From contig CM043875.1 of the NCBI GenBank assembly GCA_023846275.1, positions 23,750,593-23,814,592 of the forward strand: a stretch of 64,000 bases of DNA, written 5' to 3'. The notes beneath the pieces are model-generated. The model worked only from the letters and a program-made list of their open reading frames with translations. It was not told where the DNA came from and did not search any database. Source of the stretch: Vanilla planifolia. Lineage: Eukaryota > Streptophyta > Magnoliopsida > Asparagales > Orchidaceae. Below, in pieces: positions 42,801 through 57,000 of the stretch. The position numbers and the translations under genes are program-made. Within the stretch, counting starts at the first letter, position 1. Every line of letters starts with the position of its first letter.

Positions 42801-45800
42801 CTATGCCACTTTAAGTGTGGCATATAATTGCAAAGTTGGAAAAGACAGAAAGCCAAATCTTTTATTTGTCAATAAAACACAAATAAGAGAGATGGTAAAA
42901 AGGAAAATCTGAATCTTTTATTTGTCAAGAAAACACAAGACTTACAAGCCAATAGACTTTATGAAAGGTTATGTAAATTTTCTATTTATATGCTTGAGCA
43001 ATAGGAATGGATGTCATTACATAAACATCTAAATTGTGATAAAAATGGAAAGATCTTGATAAACTATAGTAATTTTATGTTTAAATATCATATCTTAGAA
43101 ATGAATATTTTTGTTTGAATTTAAAACTGATTTCATTTGTGGCCTTGAGTTGATTGAGCTTAGACCTCGTGGCATAAGGCATATAAATAACTTGGTTAAT
43201 CTTGACAAGTCTAATAGCTCAAATGACATTGTTCAGTATGCACAAGTATGCACAAACATTTGCATAAATCTAGTAGCACATTTAAATGTGCATCAAGTAA
43301 CCTGCTTGCCTTGATGAATCACAACAAGAACAAATGACAAGGACATCATTACAATAGCTGACCCTACAAAGGATGCTCTTATTGGTTACAGATAATGTTC
43401 CATCTAATAAGGATGCCTTCCATGTTGAGCCCAATAATTTGTTGGGGATTGGCATAACAAGTTGATCATTGGATGATGCTCAAGTTGCAACTTCAACAAC
43501 CCAAACCATAGAGAATTACCTAATCTAACAATTAGCACATGGCATTATTTCTTCATCACTTATTGAAGTCATGTTTTACCTCTTTTTGAGAACTAGATAG
43601 CCTAGCCCTATTGTAAAGGATTCAAGCATGCCTCTTCAAGAGGCTTTTTGGAGTCTACACTTTCATTATGTGTTTGGTTGACTACTAACACTATGGTTTC
43701 TCCCATTAACATGGTTTCAAATAAGGTAATGATCTTACACTCTTCTTTGTTCTCTTTTTTCTTTTGTGTCAATAAAGCCTTACTAATTTCATCATTCAAA
43801 AAATCTCATCAACAAATGTTTGGTGGATCAAAGCCCATTATGGTAAAGAGAGTTCCAATTGGCATCAATGATTTCTTCTCTCTTATCCACTTTTATATCT
43901 TAGAGAGTTGTCTTGAGAGGGCGAATCTCCTTCCGTGCAAGTTTTACTATGTAGCAATAAATGGAATGCATGCAATTCTTGAAATTTCGCTTAGTAATTC
44001 CATGTTATCAAGATCACAATCTCCTAGTTCCATTGGTGACCAACTTTCTACATCCAATAGTCCTATTGATTATCCAATTTTCAACGACTTGTTAGGTAGA
44101 GCTAGAGCTATATTAGAAGCAACAGGAATCTTGTCATTTGTCCATTGTCATAAACATGTGTCACTATGCATCATGCTCCTCTTAACTCCTACTTGGACCA
44201 AATAAATTTAGCTCTTGTTAAGAGTTTTGACCTAAACCTGCATGTGTGTAAGAATGTTGTGGTTCTTGATTGAAACGATTATGAGAGTGGCAAAAAAACA
44301 AAAATTGGAACTTAAATTGTCAAAGAAAAAAACCATTGAAGGAGAAAAATGTTCTCTCAAATGGAAAAATAGTTTCATTATTTTTCTTTTATTATAAAAT
44401 GAATGGTTTTGTTAGGTGATTTGGTTTAAAATTAAGTATACATTTAATCTTAACAAAAATAAAATAATCGATATAAGTCTTTTACCAAAAGATAGGTAAG
44501 TTAAACTCTTATAATAATTGAATGAAAGAGACATGCTACAATGGTCTTATAATGAAATAAAATGATAATAAAAGAAAAAAATTTGATAACAAAAAATCAA
44601 ACTTAATATAGACAAAAATTTTATTCTTGCTGAAAGCTTAACAAGACAAGTATTTTTATTTAATCAATTAGAAATAGAACAAATTGAGAACTTAGTTGAT
44701 TTAAAAAGAAAGAAAAATTTTGGAACTTAACGAATAAAGGATGTAACTAATATAAGCAACGATGAGCATTGGCTATTAACTGCTTGAATGACTTGAAATT
44801 TTTGCTTCATGTTTTACCAAATTTTCATAAAAAATTCATCAATTAATTATGTTTAGAAAATCTTTTATCTATAGGCATTTTCTAACGACTAAAAGCAGTT
44901 ATTAAACAAACCAATTAGTTATTGTTTTTTTTTAATTAAAATAGGTTGGCATGTGTTTTAATTAAAAATTTAAGTAATAATATTTTAATAACGGTTTGAA
45001 CAACTAAAAAATAATGACTGTAAATCAAATAGTCCGTCGAACATCATCAGGACCATCCGATCTAGATCAGCGAAAATGGGAGCTGCATGATCGAAAAAAT
45101 TATTGATCGTTTGATCGAACAATTAACATGATCTGATAGTTTGAATTATATATGGGAGTATTAGAAAGGCGGAAAGAATCGTGACCGTTCGATCTCAAAC
45201 GTGATCGGATTGTTGGACTTAGATTTTTTTTATGCAGATTAATTTTAGACCATGCGATCTCGAAATTGTGTGATCGAATGACTGATTGAATTAGCGCTTA
45301 AAAAATAACAGGTGAGATGACGATTGTGCGATCGCGAATTTGTGCGATTGGATGGCTCACATCACTCCCAAGATTCGAAAGTCAGCCGCTCGAAGAGTAT
45401 ATTGTAGTTTCGTCCCACATGTTCTACTAACGCATGTTAAATATGATTATAAGAGCTTTTCTATGCTTTTCAATCAGCTTTTACTTTGGGGTTGGCTGCA
45501 TTCTAGTTCGCTTAGGAGATGATGATCCGTGTTACCAACATACTCCTAATGGAATACGAATTTGGGAGTCATGTCCAGATCTGATATAGTTAAATACGGG
45601 TGGAGTGATTTCTTGATTCAATTATAAAAACAAACGGGTTCAAGAGTAATGTCATAATTAGAGACTTATGATTTAGTTCTAAATTAGTATAAGCTAAGTA
45701 GAATTCGATTTTTTATTTTAATTTTAATTGTTATTCATATTATTACTATTATTACTAATTAATTGTTATTATTATTATTATCATAATGTATATTTTGCAA

Positions 45801-48800
45801 AAGTCATTGAAGCAAGAGTTTCAACGATATAATTAAAGATAAAATGATTCTTAAGATGGTCAAGGTAAGATATATTAAGATTTTAGAAACTTAATGTGTT
45901 TCTAAGATGATTAATTTAATTAAAATTTAATTTTTTTATCTTGTTAAATTGATTTTAATTAAATAAAAGTGAAATATCTAAAATTAAACTCAAAATTAAT
46001 CTCTTAGTAATCTGCCACTCCAAGACGATCTTTATGGGATTTGATCTTAGTTATCCTTTTCCTTGAAGTTTTCTCATGATCTTGAACATTAACTTTTTAA
46101 AATTTGAAAATTTAATTAAATAAATTTATTAAAAATACTCAACATTTGTTATCTTTAAACAAAGTATCATAATTAGGTGTCAATAACATAACAAATAATA
46201 AAATAGTTTTATTTTCTTCTCCTTTGTTATAGAAAGAGCAACCTTACTGGAAAGGATGAATATCTAATTAAGGCACAAAAACATTATTGAGAAAAAGAAA
46301 AGAGAAGGTGTGAAGAAAGCAGGGAGTCCAACAAATGAGAGCATAAGAGAGATTTAAGCATGAACCAATATGTGCAGAATTGTCACATTATTAGATGAAA
46401 GTGGCTTTTTATAGGGGCAAAAGGGAAAGAATGGGATAGATGATGGGACAGGTGATAGGGTAAGACATGCTCGACAGACCGTATCAACCAAAGATCTAGT
46501 AATATTTGTTGGAGCATTAAATGTCTTATATCTCAAGAGATATTGTAGGATAACAATCTTGCTGAAAATACAGGAGGGGCTCTCAAGTCAAGGAAGTCCT
46601 TCGACCTACTTAGGGAATGATGCTCGGTCGTTTTGAGTGGTGACCATAATAGGATTGGTTTAGAATTGATTACTAGGAGAATGACTAGGATTGTTGGACT
46701 TGCCTAGATGGAAGGCTTAACAGAGTGGCCAAAAGGTTATAGAACTCTAGTGGGTTAGAAAATCCAAAGGAAGACAAGTCATTGACCACACTAAGCAAAA
46801 AGGGTCACATCGACGACATCAAAAAGTTGATGAAGGCAAATAATTAGGTTAACTAGTTCTTCAAGTTTCTTATACCTTACTAGCAAAATTCTTCTCTCCT
46901 ATCTTCTGTCAAGCCCTTTGGGAAGTTCTTGCAATGGTATAGCTTCCATATATGAGTGTTTCTTTGCATAGATGATCTCAATGTCCATTTATAAGTGTTT
47001 GACATTGCCATGGAAATGCACACTGTTGGATGTCATGAAATGTAGGATTTTAAACACTTTTCTGAACTGGAGGATTTCTTGTGGGCATTGATTGCAAAGA
47101 AGAGGATCGATCATCTTGAGGATCCTAAAGGGCATAATGTTGATAATAATCTGATAGCAACTTAACCAAAGTTCTTGCCACTACTATTACTTATGATGGC
47201 TTAAAAGGGATAATCCATTGGCTAAGTCATTTCAAGAGGATTTCTTAATTATCATACTAAAGGTTGTTACCACAAATTTCTTGAAAATAAAAAATGATAT
47301 GTAATGTACTTAAATTTGATGTGGTATAGTTTTAATGTATTTTACAAATAACAAATATTAAAAAATCTATGTACATTATGCTAATGGATTATATTAAAAA
47401 ACACATTGTTGTAATTTGTGCACCATAAGTAACAATTGTAATGTTGATAAACATAGTCAAATATAAATAATTTAGAAACAATCAAAGAATATTGATGAAA
47501 ATATAATTAAAGATGTATTTGTTGTTTGTGTGGTTCTTGTATGCTAATCTATACACATAAGAATTTTAATTTATTGTTACAAAATATTTTAAATATAATA
47601 AAATGTTTATGTAAAAGATATGACAAATGCTAACACATTTAAACTATTATTTATGTAAAAAAAAAGAATATTTAAGAAAAATACACTTGAGTTATACATG
47701 TCTAATAATTATCTCGAAAACATGAAATTAAGTGAAAGAAAATTCACTGAAACTTATGACATTAGCTCCGATACTTGACATTGCAAATATTATGCAAAGC
47801 ATTCAAAGGTTTGATGAACAAGTTGCCTAAAGAAAGGTATGTGTATACAAATTAACAAAGTAGACCAAGATCCCTTCCCAAACCCACTCCAAGTTGAAGA
47901 TCCCATCCCTTGGCAATCTTGATCTTGGGCCTTCTCGTTCGTCAAAGTAGGTAGCATTATTAATCGTCTCTATGAGGAAAAGGCTCTTCTTAACATCTAG
48001 TTGATTTTTTTTGGCAATTGTTTTTAAGGTTTCTCTAATTCGCCAATCTTATACCAATAACATTTGACTTTCTAGTTCTTCCTTCTCTTAAAAAGTTTTA
48101 TGATAACATTATTGTCATCATTAGATGGATTAAGAAGCAGGCATCCTTGCAGATAGGTGGAGGTTGACCAAAATCTTATTTTTGCATGCTTTCATGAGGA
48201 TGCGACTAGCTAAAGATAGTGTTTTGCAGAAGATCTCTCATGTGCTTCTCTAGAGATGTAACTTAACAAAAGAGAAGCTTAATGCTGCCATTGATATTAG
48301 GAAACAATGAAAAGTAAATGATGCATGCAACCAACTTCTTTGTGAATAGGTTGAACTTGGCATACAATTGCACCCTCAAATAAATTGACAAATTAGCATC
48401 GTATTGTCGATGATTCTTGTGTCCTTGAAGCTTTCAATACCGTCAAAGATCATAATGATTAGAGGAGATCTCTTGCAATTACAAAAATGTTATTCTTATA
48501 CTATGAATTAAGGAAAACTTGAGATCTTTGATTGTTGGCAAAGTCTACAAAATGTTATTTAGATGCTATGGACTAAGAAAAACTTGAGATCTTTGGTTGT
48601 TGTCAAAGTCCACACTAATAGTGCATTGATATCTATATCCTTAGATTATTGGACTCTACGAAGGTTTTAAACATCTCATCTAACCTAAATGGAAAATAGA
48701 AACAGTGCTAACAGTGTAGCAGTATCTATATTTTTAGATTCAATGGGATCAAGAAAGCTCAAAATATCTCATCTATCTCAAATGAAAAACAAATGATTGT

Positions 48801-51800
48801 CACTCTAAAACTTTTGATAAGGTATATAGATTTGTTAGCTTATATGCTAATAAACATACCAATAATGAAATTAAAAGTTATGAAGCATTGACCATTCATT
48901 TTATTTAGGCTTATTTTTTTTAAAAAAATAGAAGCCGTTCAACTACTAGAAGAAGGATGTGATTGAGGTTGAGGCTAAGAAGCTTATGGAGGTTGGTGTG
49001 TCCAAAAGATTCTTGCACTCTCTCAAGGCTGAGAAGCTTATGGCTAACTTAACATCTTTGGGTATCACCAAAGTTGGATTGTCGAGCATATAGAAATATC
49101 CTCAGTGTCTTTGCCATCTTTTGTTTTAGGATAATGCCTTCTGGTTTTAAAAGTATATGTGTGCCATACTAGAGGATGAAATACTTAGTCTTCAAATACT
49201 AAATTGGGAGAAACATTGGCCTATGTCTATGGCCTCCTCCAACAATCACTTGAGCAAAATTTTAGAGATTTTGAAAACTTTCTAAAGGAATCAAGTGTGG
49301 CTCAATGCCTTAAATTCACATTTATATCATAAAGAACTTTTTTGGGATTCTTGGTCCTTAAAAGTGGGATTGAAGCCAATCCGCATAATGTCTAAGCCTT
49401 TTAGAGATATAGTAACACTCGAAGTGAGGTACAAAAGCTAATAGGAAGAATTGCAAGACTCTTCCAAACAAGAAGAGAATGGAGTGAACAAAGGTATGAA
49501 AAAAGTTCTTTATTGACCTCATAAGTTGCCTCATTGCTCCACTATTGAGCAACCCTCTAAATGTTGAAATTTTATTTTTTTATTTGGCAACCAATTAACC
49601 AATGATTGACTTTGTGCTTATTGATGAGACTTTATAAAAAAACAACTAATCAGCTTCATCAAGCACACTGCAATGGAGAATTCACTTTTATATGTTTCAA
49701 GCCCTCAAAATCATTGTCATTACTAATATTACAATTTGATGCATTCAACATTCAATAGAGGTGTCTTGGAGACTCCAAGACTGTTTGTTGAGATTGGAGA
49801 ATATGAGATTGAATTTGTCCTCAAGCTCTCTATCAAAACTCAAGTTTTTGCCAACATCATTGTTAATGGAGTTATTTAAGAGTAGTTCAAATTCAATGTG
49901 CCGTTCAAATTCAATTTGCCATTCTACATTTGGAAGTTTGGTTTACTGGATTGTTGACTTATCAATAACATCGACATTATATTGGTCGATTTTGAGTTGT
50001 TGATTGGTGAAAACGTCATTACTCTTTTGAGTTGTCAATTTCGAACAATAAAGCTAAATAATAATCCCTCTTGGTGGGCCTTAGGGTGGTGCACCTCATG
50101 TCAAATAAATCATGATGTGCAGTGACCCACAACTAGTTGTGAGCCAAGTTAAAGGGACGTCCAAGACTTGGTATTCTATTATCAAGCATAACTTAGAAGC
50201 TATATGCGAGAATTGATTAGATCAACATAAAAAACTCATAGTTAATACTCTTGCCAAGCTTGGAAACTAGGTGTTGTCTAAGCTTGTCCTAACCTTGCCA
50301 AGCATAAATGAAGCTTCCAGCATGGGGGTCAATGCATCACACAATTGGATGACCATGTATTATTGTCATATACCTCGAACAAGACATTGCCTCTGGTTTT
50401 GGAGGAAGTAAGATACATAAAATCATTCCAATATGTCCTCGTCAATGATATGCTTTACAAGTTGTCTTCCATGTAGTTGTCGTACAAGGTGGTTGCTAAC
50501 TTCACCAAGAGGTTCTATAAGTAACAAGTTCACATCAAACTTTTTCAAGAGCCAATAAAACCATGAGGCCCATTAATATGTTGTTTTCCTACATGATACT
50601 AGGAACATATTTTCATGGACATTTCTTGACACTAAGGGAAACTATAAGAACCTCTTGGTTCCTTCACCCAAGCATTTAGAGGCCAAACCCATAGTTGTAT
50701 AAACCACCTTGTTGGTACTACAAATTCCTTTGGTCTTTATATACTTTGTAGTTTTGGGTTGCCTATAATAATTATTATTAGCTATGTTTAGAACTAAAGA
50801 GAGAACCCAAAGATTTATATTGATTTATTGGTATGCATCTCAAATATGCCTTGGTGATCACTCTCTTACAATGGGTCAATTCAAAACTACCAATAGCAAT
50901 TTCATGAAGATCTTAAAGACTTAGTTTTTCAAGAGAAAGACAAATGGGTGGATGAGCTTCTAATCTTGCCATTGGCCTTGTGCATGGCATTTTATTTTCC
51001 AATGGTGAGACTTCATTCTCCCTTGCTTATGGTGTTGAGGTAGTGCTAATGGTGGTAATAAATTTTTTGACTCATCAAATCCAACTTATGCTTAACAAAA
51101 CCAAAGCTTCAGTCAAATTGGGTGCATTTAAACGAGGGGGTTAGAGGCCTAGAGCTCGAAATTTTGGAAAGATGACTTCTTGTTGGGCTGAGGCAGCAGG
51201 AGCTTGTATGCAACATGCAGTGATACTTCCAAAAACACATCAAATGATCCATTTTCCTAAGGTATAGTGTTATGTTTGTGCTAAATATTCAAGAAACAAG
51301 ATGTCACGAGCAAGCTTTCCCTATATTGGGAAGGACCTAACATCATCAAGGTTATAATAGACCTTAATCACCATGGATAATAATTTGAAGATGGGGATTT
51401 GGTCCTTCTAACTTGTATTGGATGACATACAAGTCTTGTATCCTTAATGTATCAATTTCATTCATTATCAATAGACAAACACTGTTCATTTTGCAATCAA
51501 TTGTGTCAATTCCTTTGTGTCTATAACCTCTATTAGAAAGGACAATGGTGCATTAAACCACACTTGAGCTCCAACAATTCCTTACTTTGGTGTTTGATAC
51601 TTTTTAAGGTTTTACTAACAAGTTATCTTCTCTTTTGGATTCCATGACTAGTTAGGCTTTAATTGTCCTCATCCCTACTCGAGTTACCTCTAAATGAAAC
51701 ATGTGGCTAAAGAAAGCTCCCTCTTTAGTGCTCAATACTTCTTGAAATTCTAGCGAGAGGTCTTGAGCTCTATCATTCACTTGACATGTTGGTTTTTTAC

Positions 51801-53991
51801 TTCATGTTCTCTATGTTAACCAAGTGATCTTTAAGCTTAACTTGGGACTCAAGAAATCTCTTAAATTTTGTCTTGGTATCCCTCAATATTTTATCGAGGG
51901 TCTTTAACTTCTAATGGATCACTATAATTATCAATTTTTGTTTCTGTTCCTTTTTTACTCCACCCAAATGATAAATAAAGTCTACTTGTAGCTTAGGAGT
52001 CATCAACTTTTTTGTTTAGTACATGTTTGATTCTATGAGAAATCTTGGCCTTATGATAGGTTGACTTATAGTGTTTTACCTCTTATCCACAACCCCATCC
52101 AAGCAATCTTTAAACCCAACTTGTGGATTGTTAAACCTTGTCACTTTGACATTCAATACTCCTTGAAATATTGGCAAGAGATCCTAACATCCCATGAACC
52201 ACTTGATCCGCTACCTTTTACTCCTTTTTTCTTGAATCTACCAAGGAGATCTCTAAACCCAACTTGTGGCTCAGGAAACCTCTACTTTGGTGCTTTTGAC
52301 TCTTAGAGGTTTCACCAAAAGGTTCAAACCTCTCATGGACCACTTGACTTACTAGCTTTTGCTACATGTTCTCATCCTCTTTGAGCTACCTCTAAATCCA
52401 ATTTGTGGTGCAAGAAGCCTTACCACTTCGGCACATAATACTTGTTGAAGCTTGATGTGGTGAGTTTTGCAACTTGCTGTTAGCCTTGTTTGGAAACCTC
52501 ATAAATTTAACTTGTTGCTCAACCGTCCTTGGCATCATTGGAAGTCAATGCATGCCAACTATTCAATAAGAAAAACCCTTAACAACTGAAGTGAGATAGC
52601 TATAAAGGCGGGCATACTTTAATCATACCTTTGTGAATCTACCAACCAGGAACACAAAGAACCATTGAAGAGGTTGCAAACATTGAGGAACATGTATAAG
52701 CACAAGCAATGTGATAACAACTTAGTTTAAATATTCTTTATAAGCTTCTTGGCTAGTTTTCAAATAATCATTAGGTATATACTTGGGAGAAAATTTGTGG
52801 CTTTGTTTTGCCAAATCTTCACTTGATCATCAATGATGAGGATTTGCTGAGAAACTGAGTTAGCACCTATATGTCACACCCTCTTCAAAGCGGAGGATGT
52901 CCAAATTTAACTGTAACGCCCCCATTCTTCAAGTGTGGGTATGCAACGTTTCAAGGGATCTTCTCCAGCTCCTTTTGTTCTTAAGAATTACGATGGTGGC
53001 ATCCATCACTGGTTGAAAACTCAGCAAGTGTCCTGTAATTCTTCCCTCAGTCAGTCATCGCGCTATGATCATGTTTTTGTGGCTCCTCCACCTTTTGAAG
53101 GGACACGATAATTTGAATGGCCTTATTAAAAGATTTTGCTTTTTTGCTTTTCAAGCTTCTCTTTTTCCTGTAGCCAAGATTTGATCACTCTCTGAAATTG
53201 CATTTGCTCTATAAAGTTTGGCTGATTCCATAGCTACTTGCTTTTTACTTTATTCTTTTCCAACTTATTTCATGTATCATTGAGTCTTCTCAAAGTTGAC
53301 CCTATGATATCTTTCCATAGAGATCTGTCAGAAGATTTTGGAAGTTCATGTGAAAGTCAGTCTGAATCATTTTGTGATGAGCCTATGCAAGTGCTTTGCA
53401 TAACCAAGATTATCCTTTCTTGGCATGATAAATCACAATATTAGTAAAGCCCTTCAAAGAGTATGCTTGCTGCATTTAGATAATGATCCATATTGATAAG
53501 TATGCCCCAATAAGATCAGGATTCCTCCATGATTACCCCATTCCTTTTTTGGGATCAACATGGTGAGGTGACATCAAACAAAGCTCAACACATCTTGGCA
53601 ATGGTCTGCTTCTTTGTGCTTAAGGATCAGCATCTCTCTTTATCTGGGTGACCTGCTAAGTTATAAAGCATGTTTTTGCAAAAATGTAGAAAGCTTAGAG
53701 TTTCTCTTAAAGAGGCATCATGGCATTAGAACTTTTCCTCCCTTCTCAAGTCTGAGAGGATAGTCTATCAACTTTACTACATCTTCGAGCCATCCTTTGA
53801 CTCATCTCGATTGGTAGACATCTGAACCTTATTCTTATAGGACTTAAGCAACCCTTTGCTGTAGGCCATCTGTAGTTTTCACTCCTATAATGATTCCATC
53901 TGGTTCTTAACACTAGTTTTATCCCATTGACAGGGCTTTCCACTTAATCTTTGATCTCACACTATTTTGTTTTTTGTTCTCTCTCTCTCTC

Positions 53992-54067
<76 letters not shown>

Positions 54068-57000
54068 CGACCCCAAACCCCCCTCTCTCAGTGGTGTCAC
54101 AACTAGCATGTAACCTTGTCACCAACAACTTATTATGTGAATCATGGCTGTTTCAAATATAGAATTTAACCTGAAAAACTATGTTTTCTACCTTGTCTAA
54201 TAGTTATTTTGTGCCACTTTAACAAAGCTGTTTTATTTGGTCTTTCATATTCTTCACCTCTTATTCTTGTTAGGGATTGTTATGAAGTTAACTAAGTCTT
54301 AGTGATTACGTTCCATCCTTGTTACTTTTGATCTGCTAGTTTCAGCACTGTTCCTTTTGCTAATTTTTTATTAACCGTTTTGGCTCGTGATGTATTTATT
54401 CACCATCTTACAAGCTCAAATAGAGAGTGCTTGAATGAAAACTATTGTTAGTAAGATATCACAATATTTCTTTAGTTAAGTTTGCACCAGGCCTTTGGTT
54501 CACGTCTTATTCTCAAGATCATTGCATAGTTTAGATCACATGCCTTAATTCCTTTTATGGAAAATGGTTTACAGCTTTTTCGATTAGCAATGTAGAGAAT
54601 TTATTCTTTTTTGACAAACTGTGTTATTGTGTATTTGTTTATTATTTTAAGATATGTTTTGGAGGTAACAAATTATTGCATCTAGAAAACCCATAAATTC
54701 TTGTCTTGGTAAGGATGGATATATTAATTATTCAAGAAATTTGGATAGTTATGGTCCTTTTGGGATTACTTGCTTGCGAGTTCATAAATTGTTGATTTCT
54801 AAACAAACGCTGGGACATTGTTAAAGCAATCAAAATTTTGACACTTTTTTATGCATATTCTTAGGTATATTTGGTTTACATTTCATGTGTTCAAATGTAC
54901 TCGTGTGTACTTTTTCAACAGTGGACTGAAAATTTTTCTTTTTTGTTGTCTTCTAAAATTTTATCTGTTTCTTGAGAACTAATGTAATTTTTACTGTATT
55001 TTATGTATAGATTTCATTCAGGAGGGAAAGAATTCTGAGAGGACTGCTTTAAATTTTAAGAAGAACAAGTTTATCAGAATCCCACATGTCTATTGGGTGT
55101 ATTTCCAAGACAATCGCTTCTATGCACTTTCTATTGTCTTTTCTTTTCCAGAAAATAATAATTGTGATTTTTGGCTCATTCCAGGATCTAACAACAAGAC
55201 AAGTTTTGACGATGGAATTTTGCAGGGGTCAGAAGGTATGCCACTGTTTACTTCCTTGTTTTGACGGGCTTTAAGCAAGCTATTGACATGGACTAACTTT
55301 GATGATCCTTAATATCCAATATTTCTTTTTTTTTTAAGGTGAAATTAAGGATGGGATTAAGGGACAGGTCAAATAATGGTGAATGCTTTATTACTTAAGT
55401 CAAATGGGATGACATTTGTGGATCTAGGACAATGAAGTGCTGTTGTTTGTGAAGTGTTAGTATTATGTCTATGTGTATTGTTGATGAAGTAATCAATAAG
55501 AGTAAGAAGCTTAGCTATCTTGAACCCATTATGCAAGCTATTGGGAAAATCAAACTTCAAATCCTAGTAGTATGTATGAAGCGTAAAAGCTAGCATGATC
55601 TATTGTGAAACTATACTTGTCAAGGTTCAGGTAAATTTATTGAGCACCGTGCAGATTGGAAACAATCCATATATATTATTAACAATAATTTATGTTGTAC
55701 TCTTGGTTTGCAAGCTTATGTAAAGTTGAAAAAGACAAAGAATGTGATTAGAGATGTCTACATAAATATTGTTGCTCTAATTGGAAGCTTAAGGAGACTT
55801 GATTAGATTTTATGAATTTAGCGAGTAAGATAAATGAAGTGGTGAATATATTAAATGTGGATTAGAACATACCAAGCAAAGATAGGTAGAATTGGAGTTT
55901 ACCGATATCTTTGAAGACATGCAAGACTTAACATGACTTCAAAAGAAACTATTAATGAGGTCTTGCTTAGAAATACATAATTGATATGTCATACATCACA
56001 ATGGCATCAAAATACAAAAAAGTGTCTTGTCGATCTCTTCTTATTGTGCTCATGGACCTTGTGAAAATTGCAAATTTTTAAAGTACCCTTTAATTTGTTG
56101 GAGCGTTCATGGGAGGTTGGGATGAGTGATAGGAGTGTAACTTCATGAGGAGGAATTTTTGTTGTCAATAGTTGTCCAAAAATTTTTGTAACTTTTCTTT
56201 TTATTCTTTCTTCCTTTCTCTTTTGGTCTATGCTTCACATTTTGAAACTCCCCTTTCTTGACTCTCCATTTCCTGTTTTTTTCAATTAGAAGTACTGTAT
56301 TCTACTCAATGCACACTTTCTAATTTTTTTTTTATTTTTGTTCATATCAACAAAAAATTTGAAATATCTCAACTCTTTCAAAACAGGTTCAAGTGTAATA
56401 GTAATTATTCAAAGCACTTTTCTTTCTATTACACTATTATGTAAACCCAAGGACTTGATATGTAAAATACACGCCTTTCGACAATGTTTATTTGTTTGGG
56501 AATAAACTTATTCTTTTGAATGAAGTTAGAATTCTAGTTCTCCAAAAACAGCAACCAACTATATATTTATAATAAAAGAATCGAGCTGTATTTTTTTATG
56601 TGGAAGAATGATAGCTATATTCATGAGTAAGCCCACCACTACTGGGCAATTTTATCAATGCAAGCAAATATACGTAGTAGACTTGATGGAGCATGTAGAA
56701 TACAACTTATTGCATGGTCAGAAAATACCATCGAGACTTGAAGGTAAGTTTTGTAGTGTTTTGGTGGCACCAACAATTTCTAGATCATGGAGCAAAATGT
56801 TGGCTTCAAAGTACAAATTCCTACATAAAAATAGTGTGTGCTAGAAATGTAGATAGATTGTTGTCTCTATCTGTTCTTCATTAGTGCAAAATGATATATT
56901 AATGGAGGGGTTGTATCTTTTTTTGTAACTGAATTGGCTACCTTACATGTGCAAGAAAGTGATAAGTTGCTACAAAATGTAATGGTGAGGATTGGCATTC

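Larger units (their letters stand above)
41640..55010 (+). other. ABC1K intron 3 (13371 bp)
   Basis: Bounded by gtaagt and tgtatag. It contains an unrecognised 185-residue open frame, a GATC-rich island, a Gypsy pol relic, the 140-bp tandem array and a (CT)n microsatellite, each listed separately. The stretch 41.7-43.6 kb shows nothing recognisable. Confidence 0.85.

Noticed and set aside
53974..54162. Open frame with a long Ser-Leu repeat
   Set aside because: It is only the translation of the (CT)n microsatellite.
55400..55980. Possible hAT transposase fragment
   Set aside because: Some stop-free runs looked transposase-like, but no conserved motif of the hAT or BED families could be fixed.
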